Origin: DATJFH01 sp035495815
GTDB lineage: Bacteria > Acidobacteriota > Terriglobia > Bryobacterales > Bryobacteraceae
Assembly (NCBI GenBank): GCA_035495815.1
Contig: DATJFH010000083.1
Span: forward strand, 1-52,043
Reading direction: 5' to 3'
Length of the DNA stretch: 52,043 bases
Part shown: one piece after another, positions 25,187 to 33,756 of the stretch
Layout: the number at the start of each line of letters is the position of its first letter
How positions within the stretch are numbered: the stretch's first letter is position 1
Made by a program: the position numbers and the translations under genes
Notes under the pieces: generated by a model
Database searches by the model: none
The model's input: only the letters and a program-made list of their open reading frames with translations
Told to the model about the DNA's origin: nothing

Positions 25187-25639
25187 ATGAAATATGCATC
25201 GAGGCTGAAGCCCAGACCTGCTCAGCTGTTACTCGCAGACGATAATCAGAATGGCATGCTGGCTCGAAAGGCGTTACTCGAGGAGCAGGGCTTCGTGATC
25301 ACTACCGCGTCCAACGGAGAGGAGGCTTTCGACGCCTTGTCGACCGGCGTCTTCGATCTGATGGTTACCGACTTCAGAATGCCCAGGATGAACGGCATCG
25401 AGCTGATCCGCAAAGTACGCGTGTTGAAGCCGGAGCTTCCGATCATTATGCTCTCCGGTTTTGCCGACGCTTATGGCCTCGACGAGAAGTCGACCGGCGC
25501 CGACCTGGTGTTGAACAAGGGAGCGCACGAGATTCCCAATCTTCTGCGGTCGGTGACCCGGTTGTTAGCCCGTCAGGTGATCAGAAAGCCGCCCGGTGTT
25601 CAGAAGGCCAAGGCGAAAGCCAAAGCCAAATCCATCTGA
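25187..25639 (+). CDS. Single-domain response regulator with Lys/Ala tail
   Basis: A 150-residue receiver protein without an output domain. Key residues are in place: acidic pair Asp18-Asp19 (LLLADDNQ), phospho-acceptor Asp62 (LMVTDFRMPRMNG), Ser90 (IIMLSGF) and Lys111 (VLNKGAHE). After the receiver (about 13-128) comes a basic tail ending KAKAKAKAKS. ATG 25187 is chosen because upstream TTG lies inside the -10. No histidine kinase is adjacent. The tail could bind nucleic acid or polyphosphate, which is speculation. The GH3 gene starts 1 nt after its stop. Confidence 0.88.
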   Translation: MKYASRLKPRPAQLLLADDNQNGMLARKALLEEQGFVITTASNGEEAFDALSTGVFDLMVTDFRMPRMNGIELIRKVRVLKPELPIIMLSGFADAYGLDEKSTGADLVLNKGAHEIPNLLRSVTRLLARQVIRKPPGVQKAKAKAKAKSI

Positions 25640-25640
25640 C

Positions 25641-27431
25641 GTGCGAACGCTGCTGACTCTTCCCGTCGCGTTACTTCTGGTTTGCGCGCCGCTCATACCG
25701 CAACCCGCTGCGCCCCCTCTGAAATCCGCCGCGAAGTCTTCCGCGCCCGCCGTGAAGCCGGTTGTCCGGCGCTGGCTCAGTTCGCTTACGCTGAGCCAGA
25801 AAGTGGCCCAGCTGGTCGTGATCCCGTTCTACGGCGAGGCGCCCAACACCCGGTCGAGACAGTATCAGCGCTTCCTGCGGCTCGTCCGCGAGCAGCGCGT
25901 CGGTGGACTGGTGCTGATCAATCGCTCGCGTGGACGCGGGATCCAGAAGGCCGAGCCTTACGCGGTGGCGGCGTTCCTCAACCGCATGCAGCGCATCGCC
26001 GCGATCCCGCTGCTGGTCGCCGGGGATTTCGAGCGCGGCGCCTCCATGCGGATCGACGGGACCACCCTGTTTCCGCACGCCATGGCTTTCGCGGCCACCG
26101 GCGACCCGAAAGCCACCCGCTATGAAGGCGAAATCACGGCGCGCGATTCCCGCGCTTTGGGAGTCCACTGGATCTTCTTTCCGGTAGCCGACGTCAACAG
26201 CAACCCCGACAATCCCGTCATCAACATCCGCTCGTTCGGAGAGAATCCAAAGGACGTCGCCGCTCACGTCCGCGCCTTCATCGAAGGCGCCCGCGACGAT
26301 ACCGAACACCGCGTGCTGACGACGGCCAAGCACTTCCCCGGACACGGCGACACAGCCGTGGATAGCCATCTGGCTATGCCGTCGATTCAAGCGGACCGCG
26401 CGCATCTGGAGACCGTCGAGATGACGCCCTTTCGGGCGGCGATCGAGTCCGGCGTGGATTCGGTCATGACGGCCCATATCGCGCTGCCCGCCCTCGAAGC
26501 GGCGGACGTGCCGGCCACCCTCTCGCCCGCCATCATGACCGGCTTGCTGCGGGACGAGCTGAATTTCAAGGGGCTGGTGGTGACCGACGCTCTGGAAATG
26601 GGCGGCGTCGTCAAGGGCTTCTCCAAGGGAGAAGCCGCCGTGCGCGCCATCGAAGCCGGCGCCGACGTCCTGCTCATGCCGCCTGATCCGGAGACCGCAA
26701 TCCGCGCGGTGGTGGCAGCCGTTCGGTCGGGACGGCTCACCGTCAAGCGCATCGACCGGAGCGTGACGCGCGTGCTCGAAGCCAAACAGAGCCTCGGTCT
26801 CGACCGCAGCCGGCTGGTGAATCTCGAAGCGATCGCCGACATCGTCAACTCGCCCGAGGCGGCTGCCAAAGCGCAGGAGATCGCCGATCATGCGGTGACT
26901 TTGGTCAGGAACGGGGACGGCCTGGTTCCGCTCCGCGATCCCAAGCAGACCGCGTTCCTGATCTTGACGGAGAGCCGGTACGGCGTGCAGGGGCAGGCCA
27001 TTCAGCAGGAGCTTGCTGCCCGCGGCGGCGCCGCCCAGGTGATCACGCTCGATCCGGCGATGCCGGATTCGGAGCTCGACGCAGCGGCCGAGCGGCTCGC
27101 TCCGGCGCGGGACATCGTGGTGATGGCGTTTGCTTCCGCCGGTTCATACCGCGGAGATCTGTCGCTGCCCGGTGGTTACCCCCGGCTGATCGAGACGCTG
27201 CTGGCGCGCGAAGCGCCGGTTACCCTGGTCTCCCTCGGGAGTCCCTATCTCGTCCGGAGCTTCCCCAAAGCAAAAGCCTACCTGACCACCTATAGCCCCG
27301 TCCCAACCTCCGAAGCGGCGGCCGTCAAAGCGCTGTTCGGAGAGATTGATATCCGCGGCCATCTGCCCGTCCGGATTCCCGAGGTCGCCGAGATCGGCTT
27401 TGGCATCGATCTTCCGCGCCGCGCCAAATAG
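25641..27431 (+). CDS. GH3 beta-N-acetylglucosaminidase-like enzyme, exported
   Basis: A 596-residue protein starting at GTG with a signal peptide (VRTLLTLPVALLLVCAPLIP). The GH3 TIM barrel includes LSQKVAQLVVIPF, GGLVLINRSRG, the motif KHFPGHGDT (230-238), the acid/base loop VDSH (Asp241-His243) and the nucleophile Asp316 in VVTDALEMGGV. The Asp-His dyad is the NagZ-type hallmark, so N-acetylglucosamine glycosides (peptidoglycan or chitin fragments) are the likely substrates. Unlike cytosolic short NagZ it is exported and has a C-terminal alpha/beta domain (about 400-596). It follows the response regulator by 1 nt, so they are co-transcribed. Confidence 0.9.
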   Translation: MRTLLTLPVALLLVCAPLIPQPAAPPLKSAAKSSAPAVKPVVRRWLSSLTLSQKVAQLVVIPFYGEAPNTRSRQYQRFLRLVREQRVGGLVLINRSRGRGIQKAEPYAVAAFLNRMQRIAAIPLLVAGDFERGASMRIDGTTLFPHAMAFAATGDPKATRYEGEITARDSRALGVHWIFFPVADVNSNPDNPVINIRSFGENPKDVAAHVRAFIEGARDDTEHRVLTTAKHFPGHGDTAVDSHLAMPSIQADRAHLETVEMTPFRAAIESGVDSVMTAHIALPALEAADVPATLSPAIMTGLLRDELNFKGLVVTDALEMGGVVKGFSKGEAAVRAIEAGADVLLMPPDPETAIRAVVAAVRSGRLTVKRIDRSVTRVLEAKQSLGLDRSRLVNLEAIADIVNSPEAAAKAQEIADHAVTLVRNGDGLVPLRDPKQTAFLILTESRYGVQGQAIQQELAARGGAAQVITLDPAMPDSELDAAAERLAPARDIVVMAFASAGSYRGDLSLPGGYPRLIETLLAREAPVTLVSLGSPYLVRSFPKAKAYLTTYSPVPTSEAAAVKALFGEIDIRGHLPVRIPEVAEIGFGIDLPRRAK

Positions 27432-27432
27432 C

Positions 27433-27441
27433 TGTTATATT
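27433..27441 (+). promoter_or_regulatory. Extended -10 before the DUF58 leader
   Basis: TGTTATATT, the best extended -10 in the window, begins 2 nt after the GH3 stop codon. A start site near 27448 is expected, about 190 nt before the DUF58 ATG. Confidence 0.55.
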
Positions 27442-27447
27442 CGGGGA

Positions 27448-27638
27448 ATAACCATGAATTTCGAAAGGATGATCGAGGCTGTCCTCGAGAGCCGCCCTGG
27501 ACCGGCGCCGTGGCCGGACCGGGCTGAGACAGCCCCCCGTGCCCAAAGTCACTGCCCTGCGCGGCTCGACCCGTTCATCGAGCCGATGTCCCCAAGAATC
27601 TCTAACGGCCGCCGCCGTTAGCTGCCGGGACGGCCTCC
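27448..27638 (+). ncRNA. Candidate structured leader RNA of the DUF58 gene
   Basis: About 190 nt with no recognisable gene (only a 55-codon frame from ATG 27454 that resembles nothing). Three hairpins can be drawn. P1: GGCTGTC 27477-27483 with GACAGCC 27528-27534, enclosing GCCC/GGGC (27494-27497/27521-27524) and CCGGC/GCCGG (27502-27506/27513-27517). P2: CGGCTCGA 27562-27569 with TCGAGCCG 27578-27585. P3: CTAACGGC 27602-27609 with GCCGTTAG 27614-27621. The 5' arm GAGGCTGTCC (27475-27484) can instead pair over 10 bp (one G-U) with GGACGGCCTC (27628-27637), just before the DUF58 ATG. This looks like a two-state translational switch. GC-rich DNA folds easily, so the structure is a hypothesis; no known riboswitch core is recognised. 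Confidence 0.35.
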
Positions 27639-28763
27639 ATGCGTACCTGGCTGCATACTCTCCAGCGCGGCGTCAAGTACCGGGTCACCCGCGGCGGATT
27701 CCTGTTCACGATGGCGGTTGCGCTGGTCGCGGCGGCCGCGGTCGCGTCGGCCAACAACCTGCTCTTCCTGGTGGTCGCCACCATGCTCTCGGTTCTGCTC
27801 CTCTCCGGCCTCGTCAGCCGCCTTGGCCTGGCCGGCCTCGAGCTGGATTTTGCGCTCCCGGAACATGTGTCCGCCCGGCGCACGGTCGCGGCCACGCTGG
27901 CGGTGCGCAATTCGAAGATCTGGATTCCTTCGTTCTCCGTGCACGTGGCCGGCGTTACGGAAGAGCCCGCCGCCGATACGCCGCCCATCCTGACGTCGGC
28001 GGTTTATTTTCCAGTCATCCCCGGCCGCGCTACGCTGGCGGAGAACGTCGACGTCCGGTTCGCGCACCGCGGAGCGCACCGGCAGAACAGCTTTACGTTC
28101 TCCACGCGATTCCCCTTCGGCTTCCTGGAAAAGACCGCGGCCGTCGCCCTGCGCCGGGACGTCCTGGTATACCCGTGCATCGACCCCATGCCAGGGTTTG
28201 ACGAGCTGCTCGGGGAAATCAACGGCGATTTGGACGCCCACTTCCGGGGCCGCGGCCACGAGTTCTACCGCATCCGCGCCTATGAGCCGTTCGAGAGCGC
28301 CCGGCATGTCGATTGGAAAGCCAGCGCCCATACCGGTGAGCTGCAGGTGCGGGAATTCGCCCGAGATCAGGAACGGGCGGTGGAGATCTACCTCGATCGC
28401 GATGTGCCGGCGGAAGCCGGGGAATGGTTCGAGCAGGCCGTGGACTGCTGCGCCTTTCTGGCCTGGAGTCTTGCGCAGCAGGGAGCCGAAATCCGGTTCC
28501 AGACCCAGGACTGGCGGACTCGCGTGCCGGAGGAAGGCGACGTATATACTATCCTTAGATGTCTCGCGCTGGTTCAGCCGCTTCGTGGGAATGCGCCGGC
28601 GCCCCCAATCGATGAACACAGTTTCCAGATTGTTTTCAGCGCCGACTCGGAGCCTTTGGAAGCCGCTGGTTGGACTCCGCATCGCCTTCTGCGTCCTGGC
28701 GATCCTGCCTTCTGCGAGGCCCCAAACTCAGACGCCCGGAGCGCCGAAAGATCCGGAAAATAA
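27639..28763 (+). CDS. DUF58 domain membrane protein
   Basis: A 374-residue protein with two N-terminal membrane helices (about 24-43 and 44-63), then a beta-rich region and the DUF58 core with IRAYEPFESARHVDWKASA (the conserved RxYxxxDxxRxIDW-like motif) and VREFARDQE. DUF58 proteins usually accompany a MoxR ATPase and VWFA proteins in a chaperone-like system; no moxR gene is adjacent here. No good Shine-Dalgarno is seen before ATG 27639, and the start region can pair with the upstream leader. Its last 152 nt overlap the next gene in another frame, so the C-terminal 50 residues are under a double coding constraint. Confidence 0.85.
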   Translation: MRTWLHTLQRGVKYRVTRGGFLFTMAVALVAAAAVASANNLLFLVVATMLSVLLLSGLVSRLGLAGLELDFALPEHVSARRTVAATLAVRNSKIWIPSFSVHVAGVTEEPAADTPPILTSAVYFPVIPGRATLAENVDVRFAHRGAHRQNSFTFSTRFPFGFLEKTAAVALRRDVLVYPCIDPMPGFDELLGEINGDLDAHFRGRGHEFYRIRAYEPFESARHVDWKASAHTGELQVREFARDQERAVEIYLDRDVPAEAGEWFEQAVDCCAFLAWSLAQQGAEIRFQTQDWRTRVPEEGDVYTILRCLALVQPLRGNAPAPPIDEHSFQIVFSADSEPLEAAGWTPHRLLRPGDPAFCEAPNSDARSAERSGK

Positions 28764-30603
28764 AATCGAGCCTGTCAAAACCAGCATCACCGTCGTCGGC
28801 AGCGTGGCGGCCGAGACTCCGGCTTCGGTCTCCGCTCTCGACACCGGCCAGATTCAGCGGACCCCCGGCGATAACCTGGACGACCGTCTGCGCATGGTGC
28901 CCGGCTTCAGCCTGTTCCGCCGGTCGTCGAGCCTGGTGGCTCACCCCACTACCCAAGGAATCTCGCTTCGCGGAATCGGCTCGTCGGGCGCCAGCCGCTC
29001 CCTGGTGCTGTGGGACGGCATCCCCGCCAACGACCCCTTCGGCGGCTGGGTTTACTGGACCCAGTTCCAGCCGGAAGAGATCGATCGCGTCGAGGTTTCC
29101 CGCGGCGCTTCCACCAGCGTCTTCGGCGACCGCACGCTCGGCGGCGCCGTCGCCATTTTTTCCCGCCCGCCCCAACGCTACCTGCTGCATGGAGAATACC
29201 AGGGCGGCGCCAGGGGCACGCATGACCTCTCGGCCGGCTTTTCGCACCTCTTCTCGCGCTTTGGAATGTCGATCGACAGCCGCGCCTTCACGACCGACGG
29301 CTACTTCATCGTGCCCGAATCCATCCGCGGCCCCATCGACCGGAAAGCGGGCCTCGACTTCGTCACCGGCTCGGTGCGGCTGGATTACCTCGGCTCCGCG
29401 CACCGGCTCTTCTTCAAGACCAGCATTCTTGCCGAGGATCGCCGCAACGGAACCATTCTGCAGAACAATTCCACCGGGATGGGTACCATTTCCCTTCACT
29501 ACCAGGCCCAGCGCGGACGAGACACGTTTTCCGCCCTGGCCTTTCGCACCCAGGAATCCTTCCATAGCGCCTTCTCGGCCATTTCAGCCGACCGCAGGAC
29601 GGAGACGCTGTCCTACCGCCAGACGGTTCCCTCCAACGGCACGGGCGGCGCCGGTTTCTGGAGCCATAACACCCGGGACTGGAACCTGCTCGGGGGCGCG
29701 GATTTTTTCCGCGTCGAAGGGACCAGCACGGACTCCCTGGTTCCCACCGGCAAGCGTGTCGGCGGCGGCGACCAGTTTCAGCATGGGGTGTTCGCTCAGG
29801 CCGACGCCAGCTGGAAATCGCTCAAGCTTTTCGGCGGATTGCGACATCAATTTACTGGACAGGACAGCACGTTCCTCAGTCCCAGCGCGGGCCTGGTCGC
29901 GGGGCGGGGAAGGCTGCGCGCCCGGGGCTCGGTCTACCGCAGCTTTCGCGCGCCCACGCTGAACGAGCTGTTCCGCGTCTTCCGCACCGGAAACGTGCAG
30001 ACCAACGCCAATCCGCTGCTCAGGCCGGAGACGCTCTTCGGAGCCGAAGCCGGACTCGATCTGGTGGGCGAAGCGTCACGCCTGCGGCTCACCTTCTTCC
30101 GCAATTCGATCGCGGACCTGGTGTCCAACATCACGATCAGCACGACGCCCGCTCTCATCACGCGGCAGCGGGCGAACGCCGCGTCGGCGCTGGGGCGCGG
30201 CGCCGAGTTCAACGCCATGCAGCGTCTAGGCGCCTTCACCGGCGAGCTCAGCTATCTGTTCGTCGATTCCCGCTACGGCACGGGCGCCAGGATTCCGCAA
30301 GTTGCGCGTCATCAGGGTTCCGGCCAGCTCACTTTCCAGAAGCACGACACGCTGGCCTCGGTGGGATTGAAGAGCTTTTCCTACGCCTTCGACGACGATC
30401 TGAATACGCCGCGCTTCCTGCTCCCCGGATTTGCCGTGCTGCAGTTCATGGTGCGGCAGCGTATCACGCCGCAGTTGACCGCGCTGGCCAGCTTCGACAA
30501 TATCCTCGACCGCCGTTATTACACCCAGTTCAGCCCCAACGCCAACATCGGCGCGCCGCGGCTCTGGCGGCTGGGTCTCCGCTGGGAAGGCCGCGTCCGG
30601 TAG
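28612..30603 (+). CDS. TonB-dependent outer membrane receptor
   Basis: A 663-residue receptor. A long signal peptide (hydrophobic core VGLRIAFCVLAILP) ends near SARPQ. A TonB-box-like VKTSITVVGS is followed by the plug domain (about 60-180: DNLDDRLRMVPGFSLF, GISLRGIGSSGASRSLVLWDGIP, RVEVSRGASTSVFG, LGGAVAIFSR) and a barrel with NELFRVFRTGN and LASFDNILDRRYYTQF near the end. Size and plug suggest a cobalamin- or siderophore-type transporter (BtuB/CirA-like), without a ligand clue. Start ATG 28612 lies 152 nt inside the DUF58 gene; ATG 28591 is an alternative. It is convergent with the TPR gene. Confidence 0.9.
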   Translation: MNTVSRLFSAPTRSLWKPLVGLRIAFCVLAILPSARPQTQTPGAPKDPENKIEPVKTSITVVGSVAAETPASVSALDTGQIQRTPGDNLDDRLRMVPGFSLFRRSSSLVAHPTTQGISLRGIGSSGASRSLVLWDGIPANDPFGGWVYWTQFQPEEIDRVEVSRGASTSVFGDRTLGGAVAIFSRPPQRYLLHGEYQGGARGTHDLSAGFSHLFSRFGMSIDSRAFTTDGYFIVPESIRGPIDRKAGLDFVTGSVRLDYLGSAHRLFFKTSILAEDRRNGTILQNNSTGMGTISLHYQAQRGRDTFSALAFRTQESFHSAFSAISADRRTETLSYRQTVPSNGTGGAGFWSHNTRDWNLLGGADFFRVEGTSTDSLVPTGKRVGGGDQFQHGVFAQADASWKSLKLFGGLRHQFTGQDSTFLSPSAGLVAGRGRLRARGSVYRSFRAPTLNELFRVFRTGNVQTNANPLLRPETLFGAEAGLDLVGEASRLRLTFFRNSIADLVSNITISTTPALITRQRANAASALGRGAEFNAMQRLGAFTGELSYLFVDSRYGTGARIPQVARHQGSGQLTFQKHDTLASVGLKSFSYAFDDDLNTPRFLLPGFAVLQFMVRQRITPQLTALASFDNILDRRYYTQFSPNANIGAPRLWRLGLRWEGRVR

Positions 30604-30614
30604 GCCGTTCCCGG

Positions 30615-32273
30615 CTAAAACCTCGACCCCGCCAGCTCGACGTCCGCCCCTCGCCAGGCGCGCTGAAATTCTTTTTGAAGCTGGTCCGCTTCCGCCGTCT
30701 TGCCCTGCTTGCGAAGGCTCTCCGCAAGGCCCCGCACGGACCACCCGTTCCCGCGATGCCGCTTGAGATCCTGGCGATAAACCCGTTCCGCCTCCTCCGC
30801 TTTGCCGGCCGTCAAATACGCGTGCGCCAGATACTGGCGCGGCGGAATGAACCAGTCCGGCGGCTCGTTGTAGAGCAGTCCGTCCTCCGTGTCTACCGCC
30901 TTTTGGAACGCCCGGATCGCTTCCTCGTGCCGGCCCGCTTTCTCCGCGATATCGCCGCGCAGCATCCAGATCCCGATCCGGGCCACCTCCGCCAGTGGAT
31001 TCAAATCGAGGATCTTCAGTTTTTCGAGCGCCCGTCCGGTGGCCAGTTCTTCGGCAAGCGACAGCTCCGCCAGGGCCCGTTCGGGTTGTCCGTTTGCCGA
31101 AAACGCCATCCCCCGTCCGAAATGATAGATCGACCGGACAAATGGACGATCCGAGGGAGGCTCCGTCTCTTTCCCGATCGCGTCCCAGCGGCCGAAGCGA
31201 ACCAGCGTCATCATGGGGAGCGAATCGAGTAATTGACCGAAGGCGGCCAGGCCGTCCCCCGGCACATCATGGCCGTGCTTGGCCGACGACTTTCTTGCCG
31301 CCTCCAGGGCCTCGCCGCTCCGGCCCTCCATCACCAGGGCCGCGGTCAGAAAATGAATGTTGTGCGGATAATACGACGCCGGATAGATTCCCTGCGCGCG
31401 GCACTGCGTGATGTAGTCTTCGTCCGCCGCTATCGCTTTGATATTGGCCGCGGCGGCGTCCCCATAGCGTCCGACCCGCAGATAGATGTGGCTGGGCATG
31501 TGCACCAGGTGACCCGCGCCGGGCATCATGGATCCGAGCCGGTCGGCGCTCGGAACGGCGGCATCCACTTCGTCGGAGGCCTCCATCAGGTGAATATAGG
31601 TGTGACGGGCGCCCGGATGCTCCGGGTACCTCCGGATCGTCCGCTCGAGCGCCGCCCGCGCGCCGGCGATCCCCGGGTGAGGCTTGCCGTCTTTCGTCCA
31701 GTAATCCCACGGGCGCGTGTTCATGACCGCGTCGGCGTACAAAACCGCAATATCGGGATCTTTCGGATAACGCGAAGCCGCCTTTTGCATGGCGCGAGCG
31801 TATGCCTCATTCAGTTCCTTCCGGTCTGCGGCCGGCGGTTGAACGGCGAATCGCGCTCCCAGCGCGTCGATCAACATCCGCTCCCTCCCGCTGGCGCTCG
31901 CCCGGCGCTGGATCGCTTCGCGGATCGCCTCGTACCCCAACCGTTCGCGGTCCGGGCCGATCGCCGGGTCGTTGATGTTCGGCGCCAGCGCCAGCGCCTG
32001 GCCCCAGTACGCCATGGCGCAGCCAGGATCGTTGCGGGCCGCTTCCTGGAAAGACCGCAGAGCCTCCGCGTGATTGAAGCCGTAAACGAGCCTCATCCCC
32101 TGGTTGAAAAAGTTTTGCGTCTCCGGATTCCTGGTTCTGATGGCGACATGCAGAGTGCCCAGATTGTTCAGCAAAGGCGCCAGACGCCCGTCTTTCGTGC
32201 GCTGTGGATCCTGCCCCGGCGCCGGCGGCGCAAATAGGAAAATCGACAAGCTGATGAGCGCGGCGATTTTCAT
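30615..32273 (-). CDS. Exported tetratricopeptide repeat protein
   Basis: A 552-residue protein with a signal peptide (MKIAALISLSIFLFAPPAPG). TPR-like helix pairs run through it: FFNQGMRLVYGFNHAEALRSF with CAMAYWGQALALAP near the start, HMPSHIYLRVGRYGDAA in the middle, and HEEAIRAFQKAV plus LAHAYLTAGKAEEAERVYRQ near the end. TPRs mediate protein contacts; this family has no known function. GGAG sits 7 nt before ATG 32273. Its gene stops 12 nt from the convergent TonB gene. Confidence 0.85.
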   Translation of the reverse strand: MKIAALISLSIFLFAPPAPGQDPQRTKDGRLAPLLNNLGTLHVAIRTRNPETQNFFNQGMRLVYGFNHAEALRSFQEAARNDPGCAMAYWGQALALAPNINDPAIGPDRERLGYEAIREAIQRRASASGRERMLIDALGARFAVQPPAADRKELNEAYARAMQKAASRYPKDPDIAVLYADAVMNTRPWDYWTKDGKPHPGIAGARAALERTIRRYPEHPGARHTYIHLMEASDEVDAAVPSADRLGSMMPGAGHLVHMPSHIYLRVGRYGDAAAANIKAIAADEDYITQCRAQGIYPASYYPHNIHFLTAALVMEGRSGEALEAARKSSAKHGHDVPGDGLAAFGQLLDSLPMMTLVRFGRWDAIGKETEPPSDRPFVRSIYHFGRGMAFSANGQPERALAELSLAEELATGRALEKLKILDLNPLAEVARIGIWMLRGDIAEKAGRHEEAIRAFQKAVDTEDGLLYNEPPDWFIPPRQYLAHAYLTAGKAEEAERVYRQDLKRHRGNGWSVRGLAESLRKQGKTAEADQLQKEFQRAWRGADVELAGSRF

Positions 32274-32299
32274 GACCAAATCTCCGGATGGCTTCCATT

Positions 32300-32398
32300 T
32301 TACCAGCCCGATCGGGGTATCTGTTCCATCCTCGGCCCGTCCTTGCGCTCCGATAAGTAGGCGGTGATTCCCTTGCGGACGGCCTTGCCGCCGGTGGA
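32300..32398 (-). pseudogene. Short coding-like remnant, possibly a crotonase C-terminus
   Basis: Between a TGA and TAA on the minus strand, 32 codons read STGGKAVRKGITAYLSERK and end in IPRSGW. The phrase resembles the last helix of enoyl-CoA hydratases (a G-x-A-x-L-x-x-R-K pattern). It is too short to prove and may be chance. It fills half of the 206-bp gap between the TPR gene and dinB. Confidence 0.15.
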
Positions 32399-32459
32399 TC
32401 AGCACATGCTGCTGGCCGGCCGCCGTCCGCAACACCCGCTTCGCGCCGCCACGTTATCC

Positions 32460-32468
32460 TGGTACAAA
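32460..32468 (+). promoter_or_regulatory. Extended -10 of dinB
   Basis: TGGTACAAA, a TG-n-TACAAA element, ends 11 nt before the dinB ATG. No LexA-like dyad is apparent around it. Confidence 0.4.
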
Positions 32469-32479
32469 GACGCCGGCCA

Positions 32480-33730
32480 ATGCGCACGATCTTCCACGTC
32501 GACATGGACGCGTTCTTCGTCTCGGTCGAAGAGCTCTTCGACCCGCGCCTCAAAGGCAAAGCCGTGATCGTCGGCGGCCAGAAAGATCAGCGAGGCGTGG
32601 TCTCCGCCGCCTCCTACGAAGCCCGCAAGTTCGGCGTCCACTCCGCCATGCCCTTGCGGACGGCGAGCCAGATGTGTCCGCACGCCATCTTCGTCGACGG
32701 CCACCCCGACCGCTACCGCGACTACTCCCACCGCGTGCGTGCCGTCCTGGATCGCTTCTCCCCGGTAGTCGAAATGGCCTCCATCGACGAAGCGTATCTG
32801 GACATGACGGGTTCAGCCAGACTGCTCGGGCCGCCGCTGGCCGCGGCTCACTCCCTGCACGCGGCGATCAAAGCGGACACGAACCTCAACTGCTCGATCG
32901 GCGCCGCAAGCTCCCGCCTGGTCGCCAAGATCACCTCCGACCAGGCCAAGCCGAACGGCGTCCTGTGGGTGCTGCCCGGTGAGGAAGCCCGTTTTCTCGC
33001 GCCCCTCGACGTGCGCAGGATTCCCGGCGTGGGCAAAGTCACCGAGCGGAGCCTGCACGATCTCGGCATCCGCAAGATCGGAGACCTGGCCGCGCTCGAC
33101 CAGGAGTTCCTCGAAAGCAAGTTCGGCAAGTGGGGGCTCGCCCTGGCAGGCAAGGCGCTCGGGCTCGACGCGGGCGGCTGGTTCGACACTGCTTTCGGCG
33201 CGCGGGACGATCCCAAGTCGATCAGCCACGAGCATACTTATTCCCAGGACACGGCCGACTCCGCCGCCCTCGAAGCCACGCTGGCCAGGCTTTCGGAAAT
33301 GGTGGGCCGCCGCCTCCGCGAACATGGCCTGCACGCCCGGACGGTGCAGCTCAAGCTTCGCTACCAGGACTTCACGACCATCACCCGCGCCCGTTCGCTC
33401 GACCATTCGACGCAGCTCGATCACGAGCTGTTCGACACCGCGCGCCGCCTGTTTCACGGCAACTGGAAGCCCGGCGCGAAGGTGCGCCTGCTGGGCGTGC
33501 AGGCGTCGACGCTGTCTGCGATCGAGGGCCAGTTGAACCTGCTCGACGACGAGAAGACCGCCAAGTGGAGGGAGGCGCTGCGCGCCGTCGACGGATTACG
33601 CGACCGCTACGGGGAAAGCGCCGTCTCGCTGGCAGGCGGAATCACGGGCGTGTTCCGGGAAAGGACACACGAGAGCCTGGTGCAAAGGCCGGTCAAAGGT
33701 CAAAAGCCAAAAGGCGAAAGTAAAAAGTAA
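32480..33730 (+). CDS. dinB: DNA polymerase IV (Y family)
   Basis: A 416-residue translesion polymerase. The palm motif HVDMDAFFVSVEE (Asp8), the steric-gate region YEARKFGVHSAMP and the catalytic SIDEAYLDMT (Asp103, Glu104) are intact. A helix-hairpin-helix thumb follows (RRIPGVGKVTERSLHDLGI), then the little finger. The Lys-rich C-terminus (QRPVKGQKPKGESKK) could hold a clamp-binding element but I see no clear QxxLF. It copies past damaged bases with low fidelity. Confidence 0.96.
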   Translation: MRTIFHVDMDAFFVSVEELFDPRLKGKAVIVGGQKDQRGVVSAASYEARKFGVHSAMPLRTASQMCPHAIFVDGHPDRYRDYSHRVRAVLDRFSPVVEMASIDEAYLDMTGSARLLGPPLAAAHSLHAAIKADTNLNCSIGAASSRLVAKITSDQAKPNGVLWVLPGEEARFLAPLDVRRIPGVGKVTERSLHDLGIRKIGDLAALDQEFLESKFGKWGLALAGKALGLDAGGWFDTAFGARDDPKSISHEHTYSQDTADSAALEATLARLSEMVGRRLREHGLHARTVQLKLRYQDFTTITRARSLDHSTQLDHELFDTARRLFHGNWKPGAKVRLLGVQASTLSAIEGQLNLLDDEKTAKWREALRAVDGLRDRYGESAVSLAGGITGVFRERTHESLVQRPVKGQKPKGESKK

Positions 33731-33744
33731 ATTCCGCCTTGCGC

Positions 33745-33750
33745 TAGAAT
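33745..33750 (+). promoter_or_regulatory. -10 element of the M28 peptidase gene
   Basis: TAGAAT with a 6-nt gap to ATG 33757. Transcription from the standard distance would begin at the A of the start codon. Confidence 0.4.
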
Positions 33751-33756
33751 CCTCTC

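Noticed and set aside
27520..27545. TPP riboswitch suggested by GGCTGAGA
   Set aside because: The other conserved TPP elements (ACCTGA and the matching P4/P5 core) are missing.
27454..27621. 55-codon ORF as a real small protein
   Set aside because: No conserved pattern, low-complexity Pro/Arg text and no Shine-Dalgarno; the hairpins explain the region better, although a leader peptide cannot be excluded.
32274..32479. LexA/SOS box before dinB
   Set aside because: I searched by eye for known dyads (CTGT-N8-ACAG or GTTC-type repeats) and found none.
32369..32662. 14-bp repeat CCCTTGCGGACGGC before and inside dinB
   Set aside because: Only two copies, unremarkable GC-rich codon text; not a repeat family.
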